Positions 1-12,845 of a stretch of 64,000 nucleotides of DNA are shown one piece after another (the first letter of the stretch is position 1; the number at the start of each line of letters is the position of its first letter). The notes below the pieces were generated by a model that ran no database searches, was not told the origin of the DNA, and saw nothing but the letters and a program-made list of their open reading frames with translations. Source of the stretch: Prostheceraeus crozeri (taxonomy: Eukaryota > Platyhelminthes > Polycladida > Euryleptidae); assembly GCA_907163375.1 (NCBI GenBank), contig CAJQUW010006279.1:1-64000 (forward strand), read 5' to 3'. Made by a program: the position numbers and the translations under genes.

Positions 1-2580
1 TGGACAAAATTCAATTATCGTGGCACCTCTCTCGTTGCCTAATAGACTGGCAAAAAGCATTACGAGCATAGGGACATATACTGCTTTTTTGCAAACTGCT
101 CTGAATGTGTTCACGCGAATCACGATCTCGCGGTTTTTCTTTTCACAATAACGCGACGAAATAATGTGGCGCATAAATGATTAGTGTCGTCTTCAAGTCA
201 GAATTATAAAATCGTTAACAAGTTTTGAGTGAAAACAGGGTCTAATTGCATTTTTGTAGTTATCCTCCATGTTTTGCGAGGGCAACGATTTCTTTTGGTT
301 CAGGCATTTGAATTAGACCTAGTTATATTTGGAACGTTGTGGCGGTTTTACTTGTGTTAATTTCGTGCGAAGAAATTATTTTTGCACAAGGTTTTCTAGG
401 GTTATGATTTAGTTGTTTAATAAAGCACGTGCTTGCTACAATGGGTTATGTCATAGGGTTATTGCTGAAATATAATATAAGATTGGTGATTAATGATGTA
501 GTGCTATTTTATGGCAGCGGCTATTACACCGGCTGGGCGATACAACTTCGGTTTTTGGCTATTGCACCGGCGGAGCTTTTACAACACTACACCATGTCTG
601 TTGTCCACTACGTGTTTCCCACTGTTAAAGACTCCAAGTGACTTAATGTTGCAAGAAATAGTACAGTGATGTGTCCTGATTCTATCTTGTCTCGCCTTCA
701 TCCTTAAGAATTTTGTGACCCCATTCGTGGGAAGCATATGTCCTATAGTTCTGAACTACTCCAAAACACTAAAAGAGACCCTGATTGAGATCAATTCTTA
801 TTTTTTTCTAGAATCTTATTCTGTGGTTGATATTTTTTTGTGCACAATTTGGTGTAGATGTTTTTCTACTTTTCTCTTGTGATACGATCAATTCCACCTT
901 CTCCAGTCGCTTGTGATAATCACGAGAACGAAATTGGACCGACTCAGCCGTTGTAGCAGCCATCACTGCCTTTCATTTCTTGTCTTTTCAATGGTGCCTT
1001 TCTTGACGTGACTTCAAATTATATGTGGGCCTTAATTTTTGTGTTTCAGCTGTTTTAGCAATTATTTTCTATTTCAACATAATAATCATTCAAGTAAATA
1101 CTTGAGAGGCAGTATAGACGACATGTACATCGACAGGCTACTACAAGTTGAGCATATTACGGATCCTGTAGATGGTGATAGTTCTTCATGATATAGCCCA
1201 CTTGTCTTCCGAAAAGTGAATCTTGTCAATTAATGATGCGGACTTTAGACGTCCTATATAGCCAATCAGTACCGCCTACCAGACATGATTTTGCATCCTC
1301 AGTTTCACATGTTTCTATGCTATTTCTAAGCACTACAGTTGGCTCTTGAAATCCTATCGAGCATTTACTCATTTGTAAAATACTGCAATTGTTTCTTTTT
1401 TTTATCATTTCAATTTCATCCCAAATTCTTCAGAAATTTGTCAAATGTAAAGAACATAGATCTACTGAGCACGATTTTCTACAAGTCAGGATTCCGGTAT
1501 TCTTCTCAATCTCTCCTACGATTAGTTTTCTTGTACATTTCGTGTTGACTGTGTACACCCTCCGACGTATCACCTTCGCTCCTCTCGAATGCATTTCACT
1601 CAACTGAAAATTCAATTTTCAGTTTTTGGATCTGCCATTCAGCAAATACCTCGATGCCAAAACTTCTTGTACCCGCAGATAATCAAGGAGTTGTGGCACT
1701 CATGCTACCACCACTACATAGATTTCTGGCCGAATATCTAGGATTCACCGCGGAAAAATTTTCACACCCTACTACTAATTTTTACGGTGCGCAAACATTC
1801 TCACGAAAGTCTTCCTGATACACGCCGATGTAAAATCAGTCGAGACACCAAGCACTTAACATATAATTCCTAGACACAACCTCTACGGTGCAGTTGTGGT
1901 GATAAGTGCATGAAGCCGCTTGTTTAACTTAACAAATTAGAAGGTAAATTTTTTACAAATTAGCTGCACATCTTGCGGTCGGAACAATTAGTGAAGCCAC
2001 CCGGTCCCTCGCCCATGGTCTGAACAGGATGCAAGATGGCACCAGACTAAAAATTGCACCAGTCGCGCGTACTAATATTGTGCATGATGTCATCTCCACC
2101 ATAGTATCTGTTAGAACCTGACTATCTTTCTCAATTGCGCTATTTCACTGCACAATAAGACACCTCCTCACAACGACTGCCTGTCTTATGTGGACATAGA
2201 CGCCCTAAATGTAGCAGTTCTACTACTATAAGTACGGATAACTGTTAACCCAGGTGGCGGCCTACGTGCACCGGGAATTTCTTGTGCCGCTCCCCGGAAC
2301 ATCGCCCATTAAACTTTAGTGAAATAGCCCAAGTAGGTGGCGCTCTTCCAAGGTAGCCCCGGCAATTGCCATTTTGTGGACCGACTCTACACATCACTCA
2401 AGTTAATATGAGCAGAATTTCTTCCATTTCAACAGTTTATTAATATGAGCAGTGTTTTTATAGGCCCGACTATTATCTATGACAATTAAAGAAAGTGCAT
2501 CAGAGTTGTTCGTTGGACATTTCGAATGAAAGTCAGTGACTATAAGCTAAGTCATGAAGTTTCGAAGCCAGTACAGTAAA
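1..2580. other. gene-free AT-rich stretch
   Basis: No reading frame here has recognisable domains or length above chance, and I see no tRNA cloverleaf, long inverted repeat or tandem array. The small open frames are compatible with random AT-rich sequence. Likely intergenic or intronic host DNA. Confidence 0.5.
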
Positions 2581-2700
2581 TCATGACAAGACACGGCCAC
2601 CTAAGGCGAATGGGGCATTATACATCGAACCTGACTGTCTTCCAAATGTCGGGGTCGCTATTTATGGGAACCCCGCTATCACACGCCAAGCGGCACTCGG

Positions 2701-3655
2701 ACAAACACAACACAAACCAGCCTCATCGCACCAAACCGCACAACCAACAACCACCATACCCTGCCCAACGCAACACCTCGGCAAACCCCCATCCCCTAAG
2801 CCAAACCCCACCTCACCGCATCTCCCCAAACACACACTCCACCACCCCAACCCTACTGAACCCCCCACAACCCCTCGCCGCACAATACCATTCATCACCC
2901 AAACCCCCACCCACCACCACAACCACCCCAACCACCCCCACCCTACACCCCACCCACCAACCAAACCCACCCCACCAACCCCACACAACCCCCACCCCAC
3001 CCACACCCACCCAACCGCACCCCAACCCACCAAACCCCAACATCACCCCAACCACAACCCACACCACCTCACACCACCCACCCCTACCCACCCTCACCAC
3101 CCACACCACCACACCACACCCCAACTCCCACCACCCCACCACCCACCACCACAAACACCCCACCCCCACCCCCACCACCACCCCACCACCCACCCCACAA
3201 CCTACCCAACCCCCCACACACCCCCCCTACACACCACACACCCAACCCACCAACCACACCCCCAGCCCAAACCATACCCCCACCACACCCAACACCACAC
3301 CACAACAACAACCCCACCCCCTACACACACCCCCACACCCCCACCACCACTCCAACACCACCCCCACACCACACACCTCCACCCCGTCCCTCTCACACAA
3401 CCCGCAATCCCCCCACCCGCTCCAAGAGACAACAACGTAAATGAACCTCCACCCCACGCACCCCCCCCTACCTCACCCCTCAAAACAACCCTACCCAATC
3501 AACCCCCCCATCCAAACCACACCCACCCACCCACCGCCCCAACCCCTCCCCACCACTCCCCCATACACACCCCCAAACACCGCCCCACCACACACCCCCC
3601 AAATCCCACCACACACCCACCCTACACTCCTCACACCAACAACACACAACATCCA
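2701..3655. repeat. C/A-only low-complexity block
   Basis: For about 950 bases the plus strand is almost entirely C and A, with only scattered T and very few G. It is built from drifting CCCACCA, CCACCC and CACACC type units without a fixed period. Long open frames on both strands (proline/threonine/histidine-rich on plus, glycine/valine/tryptophan-rich on minus) follow from the composition and are not genes. The minus strand is G/T with many runs of three to five G, so quadruplex structures are plausible. Confidence 0.85.
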
Positions 3656-3660
3656 GAGCT

Positions 3661-4440
3661 TCTTCCAGCGGTAAAGATTTTGCTCTCTGATGCGGTCCCG
3701 ACAATACCAGAAACGCGGGGAATATATTAATAGATAGCGTTCTAAGTAACTAATCAAGCACATTTTGCTAGCTCATACCATTTGCACTAAAAAGGCCCAG
3801 CCATTAAATACCTGGATACGGCGATGGTTACCTGGTTTAACGGCGATATACACACATGTGTTTCTTAACAAAGTGCACCGAAATACTAATCGACGGTCAA
3901 ATAAAATCTTTCAGGAGTACTGAATTAGTTGAAGGCCTATTAAAAATTTGATGACATTGCCAGTACTATGCCTATTGTTTTGAAAGTAATCAAAGCCATA
4001 AAAGTTCTTTGATTAAACTTAAGTAGGCCTACAGATTTAATCGCACATTTAGCTGCTTAGCTATTTTTTGAAATAAGCGCAGTTAATCAAGTCCTTATTC
4101 AGTGGCTTGTAGCCATGAACTACTTATGAGATCTGCATTACAGCGATAGAAAGATTAATTTTTTGTACTCGCTAATGATCAAAAACCAATTCATTTTCAT
4201 CAACTGATGAATTTTATTTTTATATTTTTTTCCATACAATTTTTACCTATAGTCTATTTGAACCGCCATCGCTATCATTTGAATCAAGAAAGATCAAGAC
4301 CTTGATTCTCCAGCATTATATCTGACTTTGCTGGAAACATCAGACACAAATTTTATGACAGACGGTTCCCATGTGTCCCTTGTTTCTGCGCAAACTGATA
4401 CAAAAAGGATGATAAGTTCAGACGTTTACGATTGTTGTTG
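3661..4440. other. gene-free stretch
   Basis: AT-rich sequence without a recognisable gene or repeat structure. Confidence 0.4.
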
Positions 4441-4860
4441 TTTTACCCGGCTCCGTCCAGTGGATAGGAGGCTTCGTATCAAGACAATACAAAGCGACAG
4501 ACCTAGTAAGCAAATATATGCCCACTGCTGGTGAGGATATGGGCACTCCGATATCACCGGTGTGCTGCCATGCCAAGGGTGAACAGCATTGACCGGGGTA
4601 GTTAGCATCCCCGATGGTCCGCCCCAACCCTCACCGTCGAAGAGGGGCGGCGGCCATCGCTGAGGGGACTTTGGAAAGGGAGAAGTCATAATATGCCACA
4701 GGGGATGAAGCTCTGAAAGCTTTGATGCATATCCCAACATGAGATTCGGTTGTCAGGATCCCCCCCGCAATATCAACTTAGTATAGCCACCGATGAAGGG
4801 CAATGAGAAAAAAGTTATCAGACTGCCAACACCAGAGCTGCAGTGGTAAAAGGTCCCTTT
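4441..4860. repeat. possible SINE or non-LTR tail, left part
   Basis: This stretch is richer in GC than its surroundings and contains short stem-forming pieces such as GGGGTAGTTAGCATCCCC near 4597. Its continuation after the hAT insertion (7494-7610) contains CTTTTACGACACG and CCCGAGAACCGCAC, phrases that look like a dispersed animal repeat. I cannot name the family, and the call rests on composition and on the fact that the hAT element interrupts it. Confidence 0.25.
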
Positions 4861-4868
4861 GATTCGCC

Positions 4869-7485
4869 CAGGGCTGCCACTCTTCCGGTTTTAACCGGAA
4901 TTCCGGCTTTTTTAAACTTAGCTAAGTAGTGGGAAAATGTTCTACCAAGGAACAGAAATTTGCTTAGAGCAGCATTGTAGGGATCGCTATGAAGTCCTTT
5001 TAGATTGTGAAGGGCCCTTTTGACATCGTGTAGGGGCCCTCTTGAGATCGTTATGAGGCCCTTTTAAGATTGTCAGGGTTTCTTTTAGATTGTGAAGGAG
5101 CCTATTCAGCTCGTGAAAGGGCCCTTCAATTTTAAACAATCATGAATTTCAAAGCAGGTACTTTCGAAAAATCCGCGTGACACTTGATCAGAAGATCTTT
5201 CTACAATTGCAAGTCACTGATTCCTTCGTCAATCATGAAGAAACAGGACTCAACGCAAGTAATCAGGATTCCGAAATAAGAAATAATTTTAGGTGGGAAT
5301 GCTTGACGAAAAATTTGTACTACGTTCGTATGGAGTTTTGATTGCTTTGATTCTACCAAGAGAAATCTACCAAATGTTTCGGGAATACAAGGGGTTGAAG
5401 AATTAATATGCGATTACCTGTTGCAAAAGCGGTTAAATTTCGGATAAGACACCAATGAAAATTGAAATCTTGCAAGCAACTGCTTAAGTGATCAACATTT
5501 CCCTTCGTATTGATGCTATGTTTACTTGTGCCATGGCCTGTGACCTTTGTTTGATAAAGTGGCTGTCACAAGTTTGATTATTTTTTTAGATATGTCATTG
5601 TTTTTTCATCTCTTATGTTTGAAATACAAGAGATGAGAGAAAGGCTTGATTTGAATCATTGCCGGATCTAAAGGACTTTCCAGTCGGAACTGCAAACGTT
5701 TTTGGCTTCTTAGCCGTCATCGTTGCAATGTACACTATTGTAAGGAATCAGTAACTCACCGCGCAAACCATCAGTACCTGGATGTGCTTGGAAATTCGGC
5801 AGCTCACCTTTGTGCTATTTGCATTCCTGTTTACAAACATGAATTTTTGAGAGCGAGCTCTAGACTATGAGATTTCAACTACATGCATTTCATCAATTGT
5901 AGATGTCTGTAGTTCGGATGAAGATTTATCTGCATGTGAGTTGCTGACTATCTACAAGCATACTGACTGTACGGCTAAAATTCCAGAAAAGTTAGTCCAC
6001 TAGTACTCGTAATGGCTTCAATCAAATATCTCTCTCATCTCTTCCTTTTTTCCTTTCATGGTCTGGGCATCATTTCAGATTAAGTATCATATTAACTAGC
6101 ATGGTGTCTGTAATGTGCGATAGGTTTTAGTCGTCAATTCATGCTGCGTGACATGGATTAATTTTATTGTGTAACGTGGCGGATGATGCTTTACTTAGAT
6201 ATTTGTTTATGATATAATTTATTCCTGTTAATATAAGAGGATATCTCACAATGAGCCCTATCGTCACTTTTTTATAAATTCCCTATTCTCTCACTAATCA
6301 TTTCAAAGCCTTTTGAAATGGCAATTAGCGACTCAATGATGAGTTACTGCAAGTTATTTATGATTCAAAAGAAAGCAGTTGTTAACACTAGTAACACTAT
6401 GACAATTTATTTTCTTCTTGCTCAGCATTTGCCCGAACATAATCTAATTCTTCAGTCAGCCGCGAAAGAGCATGTCTCCACACAATCGCTCGTCTGGTGA
6501 AAAACGGTGCAAAATTTGTTTTCCAGTTCATCCAAAAGAATAGGATGACTCCAGTGCACCATTTCCTTAACATGTTCAAGCGAATAAAAAGTCACAAGGC
6601 ATTAACTGTAATATCGGAAGCCATTCCATAGGCTGTCATTGCGGTCAATCCATGATTTAGGAAAATGATTGTTTAAATAATTTACGATCGGTCGTCAGTA
6701 GTGCGCTGGCACTCCATCCTGCATGAAGATGCTCCTATCCTGTGACATTCGGTATCACTTTACACAGCATGAAAAGAAAGTTTTTGCCATTCATTGTCAG
6801 TTTCTCGAAAGAAAAATGGCTCAGTTGCGCTTCATAAGGAAATGCCAGCCCAAGCTTTTAGACTGCGTTGATCCATGGATTTTGTGTTAAGGTATTTGTT
6901 GTGACCAGACCGCTCTGCAGAGTCAGTCTTCCAAACATCGAACAGCTGACAAGCCATTCCCAGTGGTTTCAAGAAAGATAAGATCTTGTATCGTGTGACG
7001 TCTTGGCATGATTAATAGAAAATGACAGCTGCACGAGAATAATGCCTTCTAATTTTGAATGTAAAATTTCGGAACGAAATGAAGAAGTTTATTTTTGAAA
7101 CGGTTAAGCTGATTATTCATGCCGGTTTTGAGTTACGGTAGAGGGAGGAGTCTCAGTAATACATTCTGTTTAGACTTCAAAAGCAGTTCTTTCGAAAATA
7201 GTAGTTTTTCCAGTCATGCATGCTAAAGAACCTGGAAAAAACTATGTTTGAAAAAGCATCAGTAGCAATATCATGCCATTTATTTACTTGTTGACTGAGG
7301 ATTCATTAGCATCTTTATTGCAGCAGACCCAACTTCTACCTGAACGCTTTCAAAACTAATCGGATTGTGGGATATCGATTGATCGTAATTTTTTTACTTT
7401 AAGGGGGCCCACGGCTACCCATTTTATGGGGGCCCATTCCAATTTGACTTTCCGGTTTTTATTTTTGATAAGAGTGGCAGCCCTG
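4869..7485. mobile_element. hAT-type DNA transposon, non-autonomous
   Basis: The element starts with CAGGGCTGCCACTCTT and ends with the exact reverse complement AAGAGTGGCAGCCCTG, a 16-bp terminal inverted repeat of the CAGGG type usual for hAT elements. It is flanked by a perfect 8-bp direct repeat, GATTCGCC, at 4861-4868 and 7486-7493, the target-site length expected for hAT. CCGG-containing stretches lie just inside both ends. No transposase reading frame is recognisable in its 2.6 kb, so it is either non-autonomous or internally decayed. Confidence 0.8.
4980..5128. repeat. degenerate minisatellite
   Basis: About six imperfect units of roughly 24 bases, each resembling GATYGTGAAGGGCCCTTTTA, lie near the left end of the hAT element. 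They carry repeated GGGCCC palindromes and may be subterminal repeats used by its transposase. Confidence 0.55.
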
Positions 7486-7493
7486 GATTCGCC

Positions 7494-7610
7494 ATTTACA
7501 GTGCCTTTTACGACACGCGGGAGAACGTCGGTCCTATTCAATTCTGTCCCGAGAACCGCACAGGTGGCGTCTACGGTTTTCGTCCAGTGTGGCAGTTTCC
7601 TGGCTTCCCA
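7494..7610. repeat. possible SINE or non-LTR tail, right part
   Basis: Continuation of the 4441-4860 sequence after the hAT insertion. It has the phrases CTTTTACGACACG, GTCCTATTC and CCCGAGAACCGCAC. Family not identified. Confidence 0.25.
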
Positions 7611-7675
7611 TGTCGATACTTAGGATCGTGCCATTGCATTAACATGCACATTTTGATACCATGGTTTTCTATCAT

Positions 7676-8424
7676 TAGTCCGGGAGCCAGCGTGAAGTTG
7701 TGCAGGGAACGAGGTAGTACACAAAACTTTCACATAGCATAGTACACCTCTAACCTACTGCAAAACTTCGCGTCTGCCGGATCAGATCATTTGCTCTTAA
7801 GAAATAGAGAGGATAACAAAATCCTATGTATTTCCAATGGTAAAATTGTGACATTTAAGGTGTTGACTCCATTTTTTCGAATTTTTGCTCATAAAAGTTA
7901 CACAAATTGGTATTTTGTTGAACTGGTTATTATAGAAATCATCTACAGATCATGATCCTTCAAATGAGTTATCATTCAGTGACAGAGGATGAAGTAAAGT
8001 GCACAAACAGACACTTTTCGTTAAAGTATATCAACAATTTTCCTGAAATTTCGATGTTAAAATTTGCAGTTACACCAACGAAAAGTGTCTGTTTGTGCAC
8101 TTTACTTCATCCTCTGTCACTGAATGATAACTCATTTGAAGGATCATGATCTGTAGATGATTTCTATAATAACCAGTTCAACAAAATACCAATTTGTGTA
8201 ACTTTTATGAGCAAAAATTCGAAAAAATGGAGTCAACACCTTAAATGTCACAATTTTACCATTGGAAATACATAGGATTTTGTTATCCTCTCTATTTCTT
8301 AAGAGCAAATGATCTGATCCGGCAGACGCGAAGTTTTGCAGTAGGTTAGAGGTGTACTATGCTATGTGAAAGTTTTATGTACTACCTCGTTCCCTGCACA
8401 ACTTCACGCTGGCTCCCGGACTAC
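7676..8424. mobile_element. long palindromic foldback element (MITE-like)
   Basis: The arms 7676-8022 and 8077-8424 are near-perfect reverse complements of about 347 bases, with one single-base length difference and very few mismatches seen by eye, separated by a 54-base loop. The outermost bases are TA followed by GTCCGGGAGCC on the left and the mirror image on the right, which fits insertion at a TA dinucleotide as in Tc1/mariner-type or similar foldback elements. It encodes nothing recognisable. The very high arm identity suggests recent formation or arm-to-arm conversion. Confidence 0.85.
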
Positions 8425-11400
8425 ATGGTTGTTGCTTGTCATTTGTTACTTCAACTCAACATGTTTGAACATTTCAGTCTGATAAATCGTCTAAGTACAA
8501 CTTTCTAGAATTTTATGAATCAGATGATGAAAATGAAGAATTTTTTATCTTTGGAAAGATCAGGAAATTACCTTTTCTGTCGATATGAAATTATTCAGAT
8601 CCCAAGGATTTCATTGAGTGCAGGCCAATGAGGAAAAGAGCATGGAAACTTACGGACCAGCGGTCACAGAATTCAAAAATTTTGATAACTGAGTGCGGTG
8701 AAGTCAAATATCGTTCATTATCTAACGCGTCAAAATTTAGTGGCAAAATTCAAACAGGAAATGTTTCAAATGTGATAAATATAGCTTAAAGAAATTTCCG
8801 AATAATTCTTGAGCGATGTAATTGGAATGCAAATCTGGTCAGGATGTGTAAATTCGGTAAAAGAACCCGTGAATTGCCTGGAAATTTGAAGCTTGAAATC
8901 TGGCCGCCACCCTGTGTACCACATTCATGGGTGAGATTCTTCCGGAAATTTGGCATGAACGTTATTAGGTCACGGGATTCGCCCAAGAACGTTATGAAAC
9001 AGAAGGGTGGGGGTAGGGTTTTTTCTATGGTTGTTGAATTTTTCAGTACGTTTTGAGAGGCAAAGTTTTTTAAGATTGTTTTTCTATTTTCCTATTTTCG
9101 TCAAACATATTTTTGATTAGACTGTCAGGCATATTTTAGTAAATATTTATCAGTAATTATTTCAACTTAGAAAGTAATATAGTAACATATATGCCAATGA
9201 ATTGTCTTCTCCCTGCCTTAAATACTAGTTGAGTGCTGTTTCTTCGGTTGAAGAATTCGAAATTTATTTGCCATTAATCGAACACAGAAATCTTATAGAA
9301 GCGCATGGCGACGCCGCTTGATTAAAATTCAATGAAATCTTAGTATTTCTTTTAAACTTCAGTTCATTACGAGAAAACAGCAAAACTTCAAGAAAGAAGT
9401 CAGAAACAAACGAATTATTCGAAGAATAGCTTCACTGTCCTCTTTCTGCCCATTTTACAAGACCTAGTTTATCCACTTATTTTTGCATGCTTAGTTGCTG
9501 TGAGGCCTGCCAATGGTACCGCGTATAAAAGTCTTGCCACTACAAATTGCTATTAAACCAACGATGGGTTTTTTGAGAAGGTTGTTTGCCTGTCGTTCAA
9601 TTTGCTGTCTTACGCATACACATTCATGATGTCCTCATACTTAACTGTGATCAAAATGAATTGCCGACTATGCTATGAATGTTTTCCCTTCTATGAATTT
9701 GAAATGCTGAACTCTTCTAAATAACTTCATTAGAAAGCTATGATCTTGCGCACTTTTAGTAGGCTATTCATCAATTATCATTTTCATGTTTACATTTCAT
9801 ACGCACGAACTATGCGCAGACCACCCTGACATTCGCTTTTTCGAAAATATGCCTGAATTTTCGCTTTTATCGAGTGGCATTCGTTTTTTTCGCTTTTTTG
9901 GTAGAGCAGGAAAAGGTGTTTCGTAGTACAGGCACGTGTTGACAACGCAACATGACTTTTTGTCATGTTGCCCTTTACTTTAGTCATGCTATCATCCATG
10001 TGTTTACAATTGAATGCATATCTTGACGATCGCATAATCTTATGTAATAGGCATTGGAAAATGTGCCCTTATTAGCCAAAAAGTCATGTAGCAATTCTGG
10101 AAGGCAAAGCCTTGTCGTAGTGCGTTCCGGTAAATTCACAATTTTTACAGTAACTTTGAGGCCATGGTGCTATAGGTTTTACACGATTCTGAATTGATGC
10201 ATGCTGAAAGTACATGCGGTTTACATGCTACAAATGAATGTCATTGAATTTATCAGTCAAGGAATTCGAGACATCAATCCATGCTGGCTTGCCATAGACA
10301 CACGGGAGGATTGGTTAATTTTGGATTAGTGAAACAAGCGGTTCAGTTCGTGCGAATGAGGATCCTTAATTCGTCATATGATCCATTTCGCATGACTTAA
10401 GTTAACAGACACCTATCGAATAAATACTTGAAAATATCAATATGCCTTGGAATATTCATATGAAAGAGATGTTCAAAGTTTCAGGCTAATTTAGCAGTTG
10501 AAAGCATGACAGCTAAAGAAATTTTCTTAACCACAGAAATTATAAAATCGTCTTCATTGCTGAAGTTTCTAGCAGTATTTTTTGATTTTTTTTCAACACT
10601 ATGTTTCAACAATCCTATGAAACAATCTTGGAATCTATATTATTTGTCTAAAATCGAATCAATCTGAATTGATTGCTGTTTATATGTCTGATCATTAATA
10701 GAATACAAAAGCTAGCTTTATGTATAAATATGTTCAGGTGTATTTGCGAATCGTTTAGCAAGATGCAAGTAAAATACCTCCTAAGTTGCGCTCCGACAAG
10801 TTATCATTTTTGTACAAGTAATATTTGCAATCTACACAGATTCGTAGTGTTCGTGGTAGTGCATGGGTTGATGACATATGATGTCTTTATAACACTTCTA
10901 CATTGTTTTGATGCAAAAATTTTCGGTTCGCTTTTCTAAGTTTAGGATTCTTTTTTTTCACTTTTTTTAAATTCAAATCGGCTGGGTGGTCTGTATACGT
11001 CAAAGTTATCTACTAATTGTATGGATGTAAATTGTCGAAGCTTGATGTTGCTGGTCTGCTTGTGAACGGGAACTTGATTACAATCTTATGACAGGTGAGT
11101 TTGTATATTGTAAGTACCGGTACTTCTGTATGTACAATTTATCCGTTAAGCCAGTGATAAGTCTTCTCACTGCCCTCCAATGTTTCGTCGAAAAATCGCT
11201 AAGTTGTATATCGAATAAACTCACGGATTCGATTTTGAACTTCAGGTGGCAGTTGGAGTCGATCAGCGCATTACAGAAAAAACCTCGAGCAAATGAAACA
11301 GGATAAGGAATGGATAGATGCCATAACTCCTAATTGTATCCAATGCAGTGATTGGATTATTTAATCCATTCGATTCATTTCTTTGTTGGTGAAGAATTTG

Positions 11401-11714
11401 TGATAGAGAAAATGTAAAATGGGTTTTAAAAGATGGATATAAATGATTAAGCGGACACAATGACTTCGGCAATTGCAGTAAGTCATGAAAAGTCGCAATG
11501 ACACAAATGATAGGCCTATAAGCAAGTAGACTTCTTCTCGGATCTACGAAGATTTCTCCTTCTTGAAGAAGGCCTGTAATCTGATGCTGTGTTTGCGCTA
11601 GATATTGAGTTTCAAGATAAATCTGAAAATAAGAATTTCTGCTCGAAATAATTCGTTCGTTGATATTTTCCTGTAACTGGCTACTTGAGTTGTGGTTGGA
11701 TCATCAATATAGTT
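8425..11714. other. gene-free stretch
   Basis: No recognisable protein, RNA gene or long repeat. Small open frames near 8844, 9790 and 10673 have no domain signal. A homopolymer-rich piece with repeated CGCTTTT near 9835-9900 is the only visible texture. Confidence 0.4.
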
Positions 11715-12438
11715 CAGAGGTGTCCAAAGTGTGGCCCGTTGGCCGCATGCGGCCCACGTCCTTTTGAAATTTTCAGAAATCGTTTCATTTTTCACATCTG
11801 TAGAGTTGCGTTGAATATTGATTGTTTTTTTCTAAATTATATATTTCAAGTTTAAATTGCAAATTTAGATATCACAATGATGATTTCGTTTTTCATGACG
11901 ATAGTATCAGCAGTTGTTGAAGCCTTTTATACCTTGATTTAAGACTCCGTCAAGCGATTCCAAGACTTCCAGCACATTGAGAAAATTTTAATGTATTCAA
12001 TGCTCCGCTAGCGATAGCTATATCAGAAGCAGATGAAGCTTTGCAACTTGAATTGTATGGCTTATAAATTAATCAGTTATGCCTATGCAAGGCTACTCTG
12101 CCAATCATTCGATTTTGGCCTCTTCTTTTTGAAGATCACCACCCCAATTAGTGATCCGCTTTGGATTGCGCTTTCACTCAGTTTGGAAGTATTTGTCCTT
12201 GTGAGTCAAACATTTTCCACAATAAAGTCTATCAAATCTAGAGCGCCTTAGCCTCAGTTGACGCGAAGAAACTGACCTACAAAGTGCAGTAACTACTACT
12301 AGTAACTAGGAATTTACTTGTTTTACTTGCGTCTAATAGGCGTAGATAGTGGAAAAGTTGAATAATGTGAACTGCAGTCCGCGGCCTTATTTCCCTGCCA
12401 AATGCTGCCCGCGCCCGTATAAAGTTTGGACAATCCTG
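11715..12438. mobile_element. decayed hAT-type element
   Basis: The left end CAGAGGTGTCCAAAGTGTGG, followed by GGCCGCATGCGGCCC, is a typical animal hAT (Charlie-like) terminus. The right end carries GCTGCCCGCGCC and finishes AAAGTTTGGACAATCCTG, a decayed mirror of the left. The flanking octamers ATATAGTT (11707-11714) and ATAGAGGT (12439-12446) match at six of eight positions, consistent with an old 8-bp target duplication. There is no transposase, so this is an old non-autonomous copy. Confidence 0.65.
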
Positions 12439-12716
12439 ATAGAGGTTCGAGTTGCTTTCAAGCAACGACCGCAATCGGTAATGAATGCTCCATATCGACC
12501 ACAAAGACATATTTTACAGTGCCGACTTGCGCATTATGGCATTTTCAGTGAAATTGCTCTAAATATTCTTGAGGAATTCTGAATGGAGTTCCCTTGTCGC
12601 GTGTTATAAATTTAGAAGACCTAAAGCGCGCATCGAATAATCTTGCTAGTTGCTACATTTTCTGATGCGTCGCAAGTCACACTGAGTTATAGTTGATGAT
12701 TGAAGATGTCTTGATA

Positions 12717-12845
12717 CAGATAGTATTGAACTACATTTTACCAATAGCAATAGTACTTGATCTGACTAGAATGATGTCAAATACTAATTAATCTAGTCAG
12801 ATCAATTACTATTGCTATTGGTAAAATGTAGTCCAATACTATCTG
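12717..12845. repeat. 54-bp-arm hairpin
   Basis: Arms 12717-12770 and 12792-12845 are nearly perfect reverse complements (starting CAGATAGTATTG, ending CAATACTATCTG) around a 21-base AT-rich loop. It is probably a small MITE. I saw no clear target duplication. Confidence 0.8.

Noticed and set aside
2583-3440. Long open frame of 285 codons and several on the other strand
   Set aside because: Its proline/threonine/histidine composition follows from the C/A-only sequence; open frames exist in many registers on both strands, and there is no domain or codon pattern.
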